Assembly: GCA_963777695.1 (NCBI GenBank)
Contig: CAVZRC010000003.1
Span: 4,216,001-4,280,000 of the forward strand
Direction: 5' to 3'
Length of the DNA: 64,000 nucleotides
From: CAVZRC01 sp963777695
Lineage (GTDB): Bacteria; Planctomycetota; Planctomycetia; Isosphaerales; Isosphaeraceae
Both the position numbers and the translations under genes were made by a program. Under the pieces are notes generated by a model that did not search any database, was not told the DNA's origin, and was given only the letters and a program-made list of their open reading frames with translations. Shown piece by piece: positions 1 through 8,180 of this stretch (position 1 is its first letter; every line of letters starts with the position of its first letter).

Positions 1-348
1 GCCCGGCAGCGGCCCGATAATCCGCGGTTCATCACGGCCCAGAGGAATCATTACCGCCCCCCTTCCTGAGTCATACGGCGATCCGAATCCATCCTGCCGC
101 ATCGCCCCGCGAAAATCAAATCGACATGAATCGATTTGCTGCATCTGATGAAGTCCGGGCCCCGGATCCGTCCTTGCGAGTGGCCAGAGTATTATCAGGG
201 ATTCCGATATCCCGGTCAAATCGATCCGGCGTCGAGAGACGGAACGCATGACCACGGCCTCACGACCTCGATCAAGAAACAGCTATGATGTTTGCTCGAG
301 GCAGGAGCATCGCGACAACTCGCACCTGGACCTTGCAGGAGATCCGGC

Positions 349-1401
349 ATGATTCCCACCGTCGTCGTCGGCCACGGGCTGGCGGGCCGATCGTTCCACT
401 GTCCGCTGGTCCGCCGCCAGTCGGGATTGACGCTGCACGGGATCGTCGCCCGCGACCCGAAGGTCCGCGACGAGGCCGTGGCGATCTGGGGCGAGGGTGT
501 CCGGGGCTATGCCGATCTGGACGAGGCCCTGGCCGACCCCGCGGTCGCACTCGTGGTGATCGCCACGCCGCACGACTCGCACGCGGACCTCGCCGTGCGG
601 ACGCTCGAGGCGTCGCGACACTGCGTGGTCGACAAGGTGATGGCCCTGACGACTGCCGAGGCCGACCGGATGATCGCCGCCCGCGACCGCTCGGGATGCA
701 TGCTGTCGGTCTTCCACAACCGGCGATGGGACTGGGACTTCGCGACCGTCAAGGAGGTGCTCGCTCGACGTTGGATCGGTCGACCGCTGCTCTTCGAGAG
801 CTCGGTCTGCCGATCGGCCGCACCGCGAGGATGGCGCGGCAGCGCCGCGGCCGCAGGCACGATCCTGTTCGACTGGGGCGCCCACCTCGTCGACCAGGCG
901 CTCCAGCTCGGCCTCGGACCGTGTCGGCGTCTCTTCGCCTGGCTGACCCCGGGACCGTGGGAGGGCGTCGACAGCGGCGGACACGGCCGGATCGTCATGG
1001 AGTTCGACGACGCACTCTTCCAGGTCGAGACCAGCCGGATCTGCCGGCTCGACCGGCCCCGATGGTGGATCGTGGGCAGCGACGGCGGATTCGTCAAGTA
1101 TGGGGTGGATCCGCAGGAAGAGGCGCTCCGCGCCGGCGACATCGACCGCGCGGCCGAACCGCCCCAGCATGAGGGCATACTGCGTCGCGCCGGCGAGGCG
1201 GGAGAGACCGTCGAGAGCCGGGTGGCGACGGTCCACGCCCACTGGGACGGCTACTATCGCAATATCGCCGATCATCTGAACGACGGCGCACCCCTGGCCG
1301 TCACCGCCGAGGAGGCCCGCGAGGTCGTCGGCGTGCTCGAGGCCGCCGGTCGATCGTCTCGCGAGCACGCGCTCATCCAAGGCCCTTGGGGCAACGCATG
1401 A
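349..1401 (+). CDS. Gfo/Idh/MocA family NAD(P)-dependent oxidoreductase
   Basis: A 350-residue cytoplasmic oxidoreductase. The Rossmann loop GHGLAG is at residues 8-13, near the normal position for this family. The C-terminal half has DWGAHLVDQALQL, matching the conserved DxGxHxxDQ catalytic-histidine motif of the YdgJ/YvaA type, which oxidises or reduces inositol- or sugar-like substrates. The usual EKP motif after the Rossmann domain appears as VVDKVMAL, so the proline and glutamate are replaced. The start at 349 follows a CAGGAG Shine-Dalgarno; the frame stays open upstream, but that part is not family-like. The substrate cannot be read from sequence. No close operon partner lies downstream on the same strand. 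Confidence 0.85.
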   Translation: MIPTVVVGHGLAGRSFHCPLVRRQSGLTLHGIVARDPKVRDEAVAIWGEGVRGYADLDEALADPAVALVVIATPHDSHADLAVRTLEASRHCVVDKVMALTTAEADRMIAARDRSGCMLSVFHNRRWDWDFATVKEVLARRWIGRPLLFESSVCRSAAPRGWRGSAAAAGTILFDWGAHLVDQALQLGLGPCRRLFAWLTPGPWEGVDSGGHGRIVMEFDDALFQVETSRICRLDRPRWWIVGSDGGFVKYGVDPQEEALRAGDIDRAAEPPQHEGILRRAGEAGETVESRVATVHAHWDGYYRNIADHLNDGAPLAVTAEEAREVVGVLEAAGRSSREHALIQGPWGNA

Positions 1402-1438
1402 GGCGGGGGACGCGCATGATTCCAGATCGGCGATCACC

Positions 1439-1693
1439 TCAAGCTTCGAGTTCCTTCAGAATACCGACGATCAGTGCCGGGTCGCGTTTCTCGAGGAGAT
1501 GGACGATCCGGGACTCGGGGAATTCCAGCTTGCGGAGGTTCTCGGCGACCTGCTTCCAGAGGCGATCTCGCTTCTTGCCCTCGGCCAAATAGAGCTCGGT
1601 GGCCAGCTCGGAGAGTCGCTGGGACTTGATCGCGTCGAAATTCCGATAATAGCGCTTGACGATCTTCTGCTGATAGGGCGAAAAATCCGCCAT
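1439..1693 (-). CDS. small conserved planctomycete-type hypothetical protein (84 aa)
   Basis: An 84-residue, highly charged, helix-rich protein beginning MADFSPYQQKIVKRYY. It contains no signal peptide, membrane segment or enzymatic motif that I recognise. The chosen ATG is preceded by GGAGG on the minus strand. A longer open frame to 1906 exists, but its extra N-terminus is low quality. The sequence (YYRNFDAIKSQRLSELATEL) is regular and codon-typical, so I consider it a real gene. Its function is unknown; the fold could be a small helical nucleic-acid- or protein-binding module, but this is only a guess. Confidence 0.7.
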   Translation of the reverse strand: MADFSPYQQKIVKRYYRNFDAIKSQRLSELATELYLAEGKKRDRLWKQVAENLRKLEFPESRIVHLLEKRDPALIVGILKELEA

Positions 1694-1953
1694 GTGTCGC
1701 CTCCCCACGGCGCGGTCAGTCGCGATGCATGTCTCGATCGAGCGCATCGACGCTCGACCCCGGCATTGCTGATGAGAACCGGTCGCACCGGGACCGGTCA
1801 AGTCGGATTCGCCAACTCCGGACGGGCTGGCTAGCCCGAACACATTTCCGTCCATAGCGATGGAGCGCCCTCGGTCCTCCTGGCGCAGGCATCTCGCCCG
1901 AGCCACGAGGACCGCGTGTTGTCCAGGCCGGTCGGTCCTTCGGAAGGGCCGGC

Positions 1954-3546
1954 TCAGGCGGCGGAGCCGGCGGAATCCAGACGGTCGAGGTGCTCACTGA
2001 GGCTGTGTCGGAGCATCGTCGGGAGCTTCTTCGAAGCGTCCTCGGAGGAGCCGTCGGCACGTTTGATCGAGATCACCTGGCGGGGGGCCTCCACACGCGC
2101 CTTGGCGGAGGATTTCGCCGGGCTCGCCGTCAGCACGGGAGCGTAGCTGACCTTGAGCTTGGCCACCCCGCTGGCGTTCGGGTTCCTCGACACGCTCACC
2201 GCCGCCGCGCTACTGGACGGGATCGCCACCGTCCCGGGGTGCTTGGCCTCGATCTTCTTCAGAGAATTGTAGATCGTACCGCCGCCCATGTAGCCATGCA
2301 ATCGCCCGAACACCTTGGATCCCGAATTGGGGATGTTCAGGACGGCGGTCGTCGAGGTGAATTTCGTCACCCCGTTTTGCAGGGTTCCCGAGAGCGTCAC
2401 GTTGTCCAGGCCAGGGGGCAGGTCCAACTGGTTGGCGACGAAGACATAGGTGGCGAAGGGGAACTCGTCCCTCCGCGTCTTCCGCGTGATGTGCGCGATG
2501 GCAGGTGTGCCGTCGAGCGTAACGGTGGAGGGGTTGATGTCCTTGACGTTGAAGCCCGATGTACCCTCGATCGTCACACGGATGAGGTCGCGATGCAGCG
2601 TATCGATGATACGATGCTCGTGCGGGTTGACATAGATGACCGGGGACTGCGGCGGGCACGGGGTCGGCGTCGGCGTCGGTGTCGGTAGTGTCGCGGCACC
2701 GATGTTCAGGGGCTGTTCGAGGATGCTGGTGTCGCTGATGAAGTCGGGGGCGGCCGAGCCGCCCTGGGCGCCGATGTAGACCACGCTGCTGGAGGTCAGC
2801 GTCTGGCCGGTCTCCTGCTTGTAGAGCTGGGAGAAATTGGTGATCGAGAATTCGAGGTTTGGCGTGGTGGGGGAGTTCTGCAGGAACACGCCCCCCGTGA
2901 ATTGCGGCAAGGACGTGCCGAAGACGGGCAGAGATAAAGGATCTGCGACGGCGACCTCATAGGGTTTGGGGGTGAGGTTGGGCGCGGGATTCGTGGGAGT
3001 ATTACCGATCGGACTCACTTCGGAGAAGCCGGCGACGACCTCGGGATTGTTCGCCCCGTTGAAGCCGAGGAAGACCCCCATGTACTTCGAGCCGGTCATG
3101 TCGGGATCATCGGTGAAGTTGGGATCGATCGCGAGCACGGCGGGGTTGACAGTTGCGGAGTTTCCGTTATCGTCCTGGTCTCCGGCGATGACGTCGCCCT
3201 GGCCCGCGAGTTGGCTGTCCGGCTGGTTAAGGCCGAAATACAGCGTATCTTTGGTCGAGTCGTAGGTGACGCGGATATCCGAGATGTTGAACCCCGACAC
3301 GGGAATGAGGGGTTGAAGACTCGGTGGGGGCGTGGCCTCGAAGCTCCCGGAAGGGGGCTGGAGGACCACGACGCCTGGGGACTGGGTAGCGGGGAAATCG
3401 GTCGTGACGTTTCCGGTGAAGTTAACGCTCAGGAGTTGCCGATGATCCAGTTGTTCGACTCTGACGTCGGTACGCCGGGCGGGCTGTCGGTCCCGGCGGA
3501 GACGCCACGATCGAACAGCTTGGAAGAGCGTGGAGAACAGGGACAT
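1954..3546 (-). CDS. large secreted protein with LEPR-XLL-type N-terminal motif
   Basis: A 530-residue protein. Residues 1-25 are basic (SWRLRRDRQPARR), followed by VEQLDHRQLLS at 30-40. This matches the LEPR-XLL motif found near the N-terminus of planctomycete secreted or cell-surface proteins. Residues about 41-270 form a beta-rich domain that aligns with the product of the divergent neighbour at 3952 (shared pattern of GN..NDF, the D/N-rich ALDPNPNF-like stretch and LEF.I.NFS). A TPTPTPTP linker follows, then a C-terminal domain with Ig-like character and a basic tail. The start at 3546 has an AAGGA Shine-Dalgarno; the frame is open upstream. It is probably exported and surface-associated; the precise role is unknown. 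Confidence 0.7.
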   Translation of the reverse strand: MSLFSTLFQAVRSWRLRRDRQPARRTDVRVEQLDHRQLLSVNFTGNVTTDFPATQSPGVVVLQPPSGSFEATPPPSLQPLIPVSGFNISDIRVTYDSTKDTLYFGLNQPDSQLAGQGDVIAGDQDDNGNSATVNPAVLAIDPNFTDDPDMTGSKYMGVFLGFNGANNPEVVAGFSEVSPIGNTPTNPAPNLTPKPYEVAVADPLSLPVFGTSLPQFTGGVFLQNSPTTPNLEFSITNFSQLYKQETGQTLTSSSVVYIGAQGGSAAPDFISDTSILEQPLNIGAATLPTPTPTPTPCPPQSPVIYVNPHEHRIIDTLHRDLIRVTIEGTSGFNVKDINPSTVTLDGTPAIAHITRKTRRDEFPFATYVFVANQLDLPPGLDNVTLSGTLQNGVTKFTSTTAVLNIPNSGSKVFGRLHGYMGGGTIYNSLKKIEAKHPGTVAIPSSSAAAVSVSRNPNASGVAKLKVSYAPVLTASPAKSSAKARVEAPRQVISIKRADGSSEDASKKLPTMLRHSLSEHLDRLDSAGSAA

Positions 3547-3747
3547 CGCGTATCGTCCTTTCTTTCGCGGCCCTTCCGCCTGGAAGGTGTCCGGCCTGAT
3601 GCTTCGTTCGAACCGGTGGAGGAGCCATCCTGGTTCGGGACGATCCGGGGAGCGACTCAATCCGCGATCCGGATCACAAACGTGGAGGAGCAAGCGACAT
3701 CCATCGCTTGCCCGAGAGGCTGTGAAGAAATCGATTCCGGATCACAC

Positions 3748-3812
3748 ATTGCGAATTGCAAATGGACATAAAGCTCGACTTTAAAGTCATTTATCAATTT
3801 GTCATTCGCAAT
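3748..3812. repeat. intergenic inverted-repeat element (ATTGCGAAT / ATTCGCAAT)
   Basis: ATTGCGAAT at 3748-3756 and its exact reverse complement ATTCGCAAT at 3804-3812 flank about 47 AT-rich bases between the two divergent secreted-protein genes. The same pair with nearly the same spacing recurs at 58775-58833. Its base composition is clearly lower in GC than the flanks. It could be a REP/MITE-like element or part of the divergent promoter region. Confidence 0.5.
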
Positions 3813-3951
3813 TTGAAATCCGCCACTCGATTCTTTCACAAGCTCTGAGCGTTGATTCGAGAGCCAGATCGTCCCTCCTGGCGTCCGGAACACCATCCGC
3901 TTGCGATCCGGTCCGGGACGAGATCAACCATAATGTGGAAGGAGCCCCAAC

Positions 3952-4809
3952 ATGGTACGTATCCGAGGTGTCGCCTGGATCCTGGCGGCCGTCGTCACAG
4001 TGGCCGCTCATCGTCCCGCCTTTGCCGGCCCGCTCACGCTCGCCCTCACGGGCAACGCCGCCAACGACTTCACGACGGGCAACGGCAGCACCATGGTCCC
4101 GGTCAACCTGGGCCCGGGGATGATCACCGGGCCCACCGGCAGCACGGCGAACCAACTGGTCGCCGGCGTCAACATCCAGAACATCTGGTTCAATTACAAC
4201 GCGACCTCCGACACGATGTCTGTCGGGATCCAGGGCTACAAGAATGTCGCAGGCAAGGAGGAGATCTTCGGTGACGACTCGGGGAACACCAATCCCGCCC
4301 TCGATCCGAATCCCAATTTCGGCGGGCTGAAGTCGGTCGCCATCGCATTCGCCCCGGTCTCGCAGAATGCCGCCGGTAAGGAAGTGGCGGGCACGCCCTC
4401 GATCATCGCCGGCATCCCCCAGGACAAGTCGCAGGGGGGCAGCGGCACGATCGACGGCTTCACGGTGTCGAAGTACAGCGCCAACGCCTCGGGCCTCCCG
4501 TTCAGCTTCGGACAGTCGATTCCCAACTCGGGGAACCTCGCCTACAATCCGTCGGCAGCCCAGCCCGACCTGGAATTCACGATCAAGAATTTCAGCAAGC
4601 TCTCCGGAGTGAATCCGGCGAGCGGTTTCTACCTGGAGGCGTACTCCGGCACTCCCGGGAATACCGAGGGGAAACTCCAGACGTCGTATATTTACGTCCC
4701 GCCGGTCGAGGAGCAGCGGCTGCCCGAGCCGACCACCTGGCTGGTCTGGGCCGCGCTGGCGGGAGGGGCCGCCTATCGATTCCGCAGGTCGCGGCGGAAT
4801 CTCCCCTGA
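3952..4809 (+). CDS. PEP-CTERM sorting domain protein, secreted
   Basis: A 285-residue exported protein. The N-terminus MVRIRGVAWILAAVVTVAA followed by HRPAFA is a Sec signal peptide. The C-terminus has PEPTTWLVWAALAGG then a basic RFRRSRR tail, the classic PEP-CTERM sorting signal (PEP motif, hydrophobic helix, Arg cluster) processed by an exosortase; no exosortase gene lies in this window. The central domain (about residues 25-250) is rich in G, N, S and T and is similar to the first domain of the divergent protein at 1954-3546. AAGGAG precedes the ATG. It is probably cell-surface or matrix associated; the ligand is unknown. Confidence 0.8.
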   Translation: MVRIRGVAWILAAVVTVAAHRPAFAGPLTLALTGNAANDFTTGNGSTMVPVNLGPGMITGPTGSTANQLVAGVNIQNIWFNYNATSDTMSVGIQGYKNVAGKEEIFGDDSGNTNPALDPNPNFGGLKSVAIAFAPVSQNAAGKEVAGTPSIIAGIPQDKSQGGSGTIDGFTVSKYSANASGLPFSFGQSIPNSGNLAYNPSAAQPDLEFTIKNFSKLSGVNPASGFYLEAYSGTPGNTEGKLQTSYIYVPPVEEQRLPEPTTWLVWAALAGGAAYRFRRSRRNLP

Positions 4810-5093
4810 TGTTCGTTCCATCGAATTCATCGGCATAATGACATCCCTGCGACGGACGGCGGCCATTCCTCGGGGTCGCCGTATGGTTCATCGGCCCGAA
4901 CCGGAGACGAAGTCCGGCCGAATCGTCCCGGCCCTCTCCCACTTCCCCTCCCCGTCCGGATGCCCCGACCATCCCCCGCCAACCTTCCGACCCTCATCCC
5001 CGCCTGGGTAGGCAGGACCGAATGGCGCAGCGAACCCGTTCGCTCCGCGTCTGCCGAGGCTCGCGGCTCATCGCGATCCGCCGATAGGAACGA
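4810..5093. other. gene-free spacer
   Basis: About 280 bases between the PEP-CTERM gene and the tandem repeat. I see a C/T-rich stretch (CCCACTTCCCCTCCCCG) but no convincing gene, RNA or terminator. Confidence 0.4.
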
Positions 5094-5276
5094 TCGAGGG
5101 CGAGCCGGCCGCTTGCGGGACCGATGACGGTCCGCTAATCTCTGATCGTTGTTCCCGGCGGATCGACATCGCCGGGACCCGGCATCGAGGGCGAGCCGGC
5201 CGCTTGCGGAACCGATGACGGTCCGCTAATCTGCGCTTATCGTTCCCGGCGGACCGGCACCGGCGGGGACCCGGCT
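5094..5276. repeat. two tandem copies of a ~91-bp repeat
   Basis: Unit 1 is 5094-5184 and unit 2 is 5185-5276. Both begin TCGAGGGCGAGCCGGCCGCT and share ACCGATGACGGTCCGCTAAT and GTTCCCGGCGGA, with a handful of substitutions. The array lies directly upstream of the secreted protein at 5306, so it may hold duplicated promoter or regulatory sequence. Confidence 0.8.
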
Positions 5277-5305
5277 CCGACACCACATCTATCCAGGTAT
5301 TTGGC

Positions 5306-5932
5306 ATGCGTATGCGCAAGCGGCGGGCGATCGCGTTCGTGGGCGGGGCATGGCTCGGGCTGGGCCTGTTCCCCGGACTCTCGGCCGGACACTTCGGTGT
5401 GGCCTTCGGCCAGGACAAGCCACCGTCCGAAACGCGGAGGCCCGCGAGCAAGCCGTTGCTCCGCATGTCCGAGGCGATCGTCTGCGACACGATCAAGGGC
5501 TATGAGGACTTCGAGCCCCTGCCCGGCGCGGCCCTGACCAGCGACGAGAAGCTACTGATCTACTACCGCCCGTCCAACTATCGCTCCACCCTCGAGAAGG
5601 GCTCGTACCAGGCGCATCTCACCCAGGATGCCCAGGTCCGGAAGCGTGGCTCGAAGAAGATCATCTGGCAGAAGCTCAAGATGCTGGATTACACCACGCC
5701 CAAGCAGGATCTGCCCCCCACGAACATCTACCTGAGGAACACGATCTCCCTCAAGGGGCTCGAGCCGGGCGACTACGACCTGATCATCATCCTCCACGAT
5801 GAGATCAATGAAGGGCGCACGGCGACCCAGGTCGTGAAGTTCCGCGTGATCCCCGCCGATGATCCGCGGGCGAAGGAAAAGGAAAAGGCGAAGGAGGCCC
5901 CGCCCGAGAAGGGGACCTCTTCGCCCGATTGA
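5306..5932 (+). CDS. secreted hypothetical protein with beta-sandwich character
   Basis: A 208-residue protein with a basic start (MRMRKRR) and a hydrophobic stretch ending near GHFGVAFGQ, consistent with a signal peptide cleaved around residue 35. The mature part alternates beta-strand-like segments and ends with LKGLEPGDYDLIIILHDE and VVKFRVIP, typical of Ig/Big-like domains that close with 'G.Y.L.V...D'. A charged Lys/Glu tail ends the protein. I do not recognise a named family. It is convergent with the HlyD gene at 5961. The start follows a weak AGGT sequence. Confidence 0.7.
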   Translation: MRMRKRRAIAFVGGAWLGLGLFPGLSAGHFGVAFGQDKPPSETRRPASKPLLRMSEAIVCDTIKGYEDFEPLPGAALTSDEKLLIYYRPSNYRSTLEKGSYQAHLTQDAQVRKRGSKKIIWQKLKMLDYTTPKQDLPPTNIYLRNTISLKGLEPGDYDLIIILHDEINEGRTATQVVKFRVIPADDPRAKEKEKAKEAPPEKGTSSPD

Positions 5933-5960
5933 TCGACGCGAGCATGTTATGCCCCGGCGT

Positions 5961-7106
5961 TCAGGCCGCCGGCTTGACGATCCCCTTCTCGGCGGCCTTC
6001 TCCTCGAAAGGGAGCTGGCTCTCGGTGCCGCCGATCTCGAGGTGGCTATCCTTGTTCAATTCGGTCGCCTTGAGATAGACATCCATCTGCTGGCCGACGT
6101 AGACGTCCATGGGACGATCCTCGGGCAGCTCGTAGATGACCTGGAGGACGCGGGTGTCGACGCGCTCGGAGTTGTACCCGGTCAGGCTCTGCTTGGGGAT
6201 GACGTAGGGCTCGACATAGACGAACTTGAGCGCGAATCGGACCTGGGGACGGCCCTTGAGCGTGGCGACGGCGTCGGACCCCTTGGAGAAATAGGGCAGG
6301 TCGTTCTCGTCGATGTCGACGCGGACGTGCAGCCGGTGGATGTCGCCCAGCATGATCATCGGCTCCTTCCAGTTCAGGGCCGCGAACTGGCCGAGCCGGA
6401 TGTTGAGCTGGAGGATCTCGCCATCCATCGGGGCGCGGATGATCAATCGCTCGAGGTTGATCTTGATCGATTCGACCTGGCTGCGGGCGAGCCGGACGGC
6501 GGCGCGTGCGACGTCGATGTCTTCCTTCCAGGTGCCGGCCAGGATGCGCTCGAAGTCGGCCTTGGACCGGGCGTAGGACGCTTTGGCGGCTAGGAACGCG
6601 TAGCGATCCTTGTCGTAGTCGCTGGCGGCGATCATGCTCCGCTGGAAGAGCCGCTCGGTGTGCGCCATGGCGGCCTCGGCGTCGTCCATTTTCGCCCTGG
6701 CCTCCTCGGCGGCGGCGCGGGCCGGGGGGATGTCCTCCGGCCGAGGTGCATTGAGCAGCTTGTGGAGCTGGGCCTCGGCCGAGGACAGCTCGGCCAGGCG
6801 CACCTCCAGCATGGCCTTGTACTCGCGGTCGTCGGTCCGGAACAGCGGGGCGCCGGATTTGACCTTCTCCCCCTTCTTCACGAAGATCTCCGTGACCACG
6901 CCCGGGACATTCACGCCGATCGGGATGTTCTCTCGACGCGCCTCCACCAGGCCGGATCCGGCGATCATCGCGATCCGATCGGGCCGCGTCGGCGGCTCGA
7001 CGATCGGCTTGGCCGGCGGGGGCACCTGCTGCGCCTGGATCACCGTGTAGACCGAGAAGACCAATCCGGCCACCGCCAGGATCGGCAACACGTACTTCGT
7101 GAACAT
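5961..7106 (-). CDS. HlyD/YbhG-type membrane fusion protein of an ABC exporter
   Basis: A 381-residue periplasmic adaptor. A single N-terminal membrane segment (YVLPILAVAGLVFSVYTV) is followed by a biotinyl-lipoyl half domain (VPGVVTEIFVKKGEKV), a long alpha-helical coiled-coil hairpin rich in A, E, R and D, and the second lipoyl and beta-barrel parts (IIRAPMDGEILQLNIRLGQ). It should couple the inner-membrane permease to an outer-membrane channel. It is the last gene of the tetR-permease-ATPase-adaptor operon, separated from the ATPase by 245 bp containing an inverted repeat. I chose the ATG at 7106 because GGAGG precedes it; an in-frame start exists at 7142. Confidence 0.88.
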   Translation of the reverse strand: MFTKYVLPILAVAGLVFSVYTVIQAQQVPPPAKPIVEPPTRPDRIAMIAGSGLVEARRENIPIGVNVPGVVTEIFVKKGEKVKSGAPLFRTDDREYKAMLEVRLAELSSAEAQLHKLLNAPRPEDIPPARAAAEEARAKMDDAEAAMAHTERLFQRSMIAASDYDKDRYAFLAAKASYARSKADFERILAGTWKEDIDVARAAVRLARSQVESIKINLERLIIRAPMDGEILQLNIRLGQFAALNWKEPMIMLGDIHRLHVRVDIDENDLPYFSKGSDAVATLKGRPQVRFALKFVYVEPYVIPKQSLTGYNSERVDTRVLQVIYELPEDRPMDVYVGQQMDVYLKATELNKDSHLEIGGTESQLPFEEKAAEKGIVKPAA

Positions 7107-7167
7107 GACGGATCGACCTCCGAGGAATTTGCCGAATCCCAACGCGATGGATTTCTCTCGAGGAGAG

Positions 7168-7300
7168 ATAGAACACGAAATACACGAAAAATTCAGAACA
7201 ATTAAATCTAATAATGAAAAAATTCGTTAATTGGACCACCCTGATTCTCGATGATCATCGTCGGTCTTTTTTCGTGTATTTCGTGTATTTCGTGTTCTAT
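7168..7300. repeat. 22-bp perfect inverted repeat inside the ABC operon
   Basis: ATAGAACACGAAATACACGAAA at 7168-7189 (first 20 bases ATAGAACACGAAATACACGA) has an exact reverse complement at 7279-7300. An additional CGTGTATTT unit lies next to the right arm. The interior is AT-rich and has no gene. It lies between the ATPase and HlyD genes, so a transcript would fold it into a strong stem. Confidence 0.8.
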
Positions 7301-7351
7301 CACTCTTCCTCGGGTTCATGACCGTGGTCGCGGTCCTGGCGGTTTCGTGGT

Positions 7352-8119
7352 CTAGCCGGCCGCGACGGGACGCCCCTCGATGGCGACGATCTGGCCGTCG
7401 TCCATGCGGGCGATCCGCTCTCCGAATTCGAAGACGCGGTTGTCGTGCGTGACGACGACGACGGCGCGATCGGGCCGGACGGCCGCCTCGCGGAGCAATT
7501 CCATGACGGTGATGCCGGTCTCGTGGTCGAGCGCGGCGGTGGGCTCGTCGCAGACCAGGAGCCTCGGTTCGTGGACCAGGGCCCTCGCGATGGCGACACG
7601 CTGCATCTGGCCGCCCGAGAGCTGGCCGGGGAGGCTGCCGAGCTTCTTGCCCATGCCGATCGCGGCAAGCACCTCGCCGGCGCGGCGGACCGCGCGGGGA
7701 CGCGACCAACCGGCGATCACCAGGGGGATCGCCGCGTTCTCGGCGGCGGTCAGGGCCGGCAGCAGGTTATATTGCTGGAACACGAACCCGATATTCTTGG
7801 CCCGGAAGCTCGTCCGCGCCCGGTCGGACATCGAGGTCAGCGATTGGCCGAAGATGTCGACCTCGCCCTCGTCGCCGTTGAGGATGCCGGCAATGACCGA
7901 GAGGAGCGTCGTCTTCCCGCAGCCCGACGGGCCGACGATCAGCGTCATCTGGCCGGTGTAGACGTCCCAGTCAACGCCCCGCAACGCCTGGACTCGCTGC
8001 TCGCCGCTGCCGAAGTGCTTGGCCAGCCCGCGGATCCGCACCGCGACCGCAGGGCCCTTGGCGGGACCGGCCTCCGGCATCATGGCCTCGAGAGTCGCCG
8101 ACGAACTGGCGGTCATCAT
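7352..8119 (-). CDS. ABC transporter ATP-binding protein (LolD/DevA type)
   Basis: A 255-residue nucleotide-binding subunit with all ABC motifs: Walker A GPSGCGKTT (63-71), Q-loop FQQ (114-116), signature LSGGQMQR (167-174), Walker B LLVCDEPTAALD (187-198) and an H-loop THD near 224. The subgroup matches MacB/LolD/DevA ATPases that pair with FtsX-like permeases and HlyD adaptors rather than classical importers. GAGGTG precedes the ATG at 8119. It lies between the permease gene (upstream, 61 bp) and the adaptor gene. It should energise export of a lipid, peptide or drug-like compound; the substrate is unknown. Confidence 0.9.
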   Translation of the reverse strand: MMTASSSATLEAMMPEAGPAKGPAVAVRIRGLAKHFGSGEQRVQALRGVDWDVYTGQMTLIVGPSGCGKTTLLSVIAGILNGDEGEVDIFGQSLTSMSDRARTSFRAKNIGFVFQQYNLLPALTAAENAAIPLVIAGWSRPRAVRRAGEVLAAIGMGKKLGSLPGQLSGGQMQRVAIARALVHEPRLLVCDEPTAALDHETGITVMELLREAAVRPDRAVVVVTHDNRVFEFGERIARMDDGQIVAIEGRPVAAG

Positions 8120-8180
8120 CGCGATACACCTCGGAACAGAACGGGAAGTCCTTCAGATCGCCGGCCCACCCCGACCCGTC

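Noticed and set aside
283..1437. Long open frame on the minus strand across the oxidoreductase gene
   Set aside because: It is the antisense shadow of a GC-rich gene, with Arg/Asp/Val-rich texture and no domain; the plus-strand gene has a ribosome site and family motifs.
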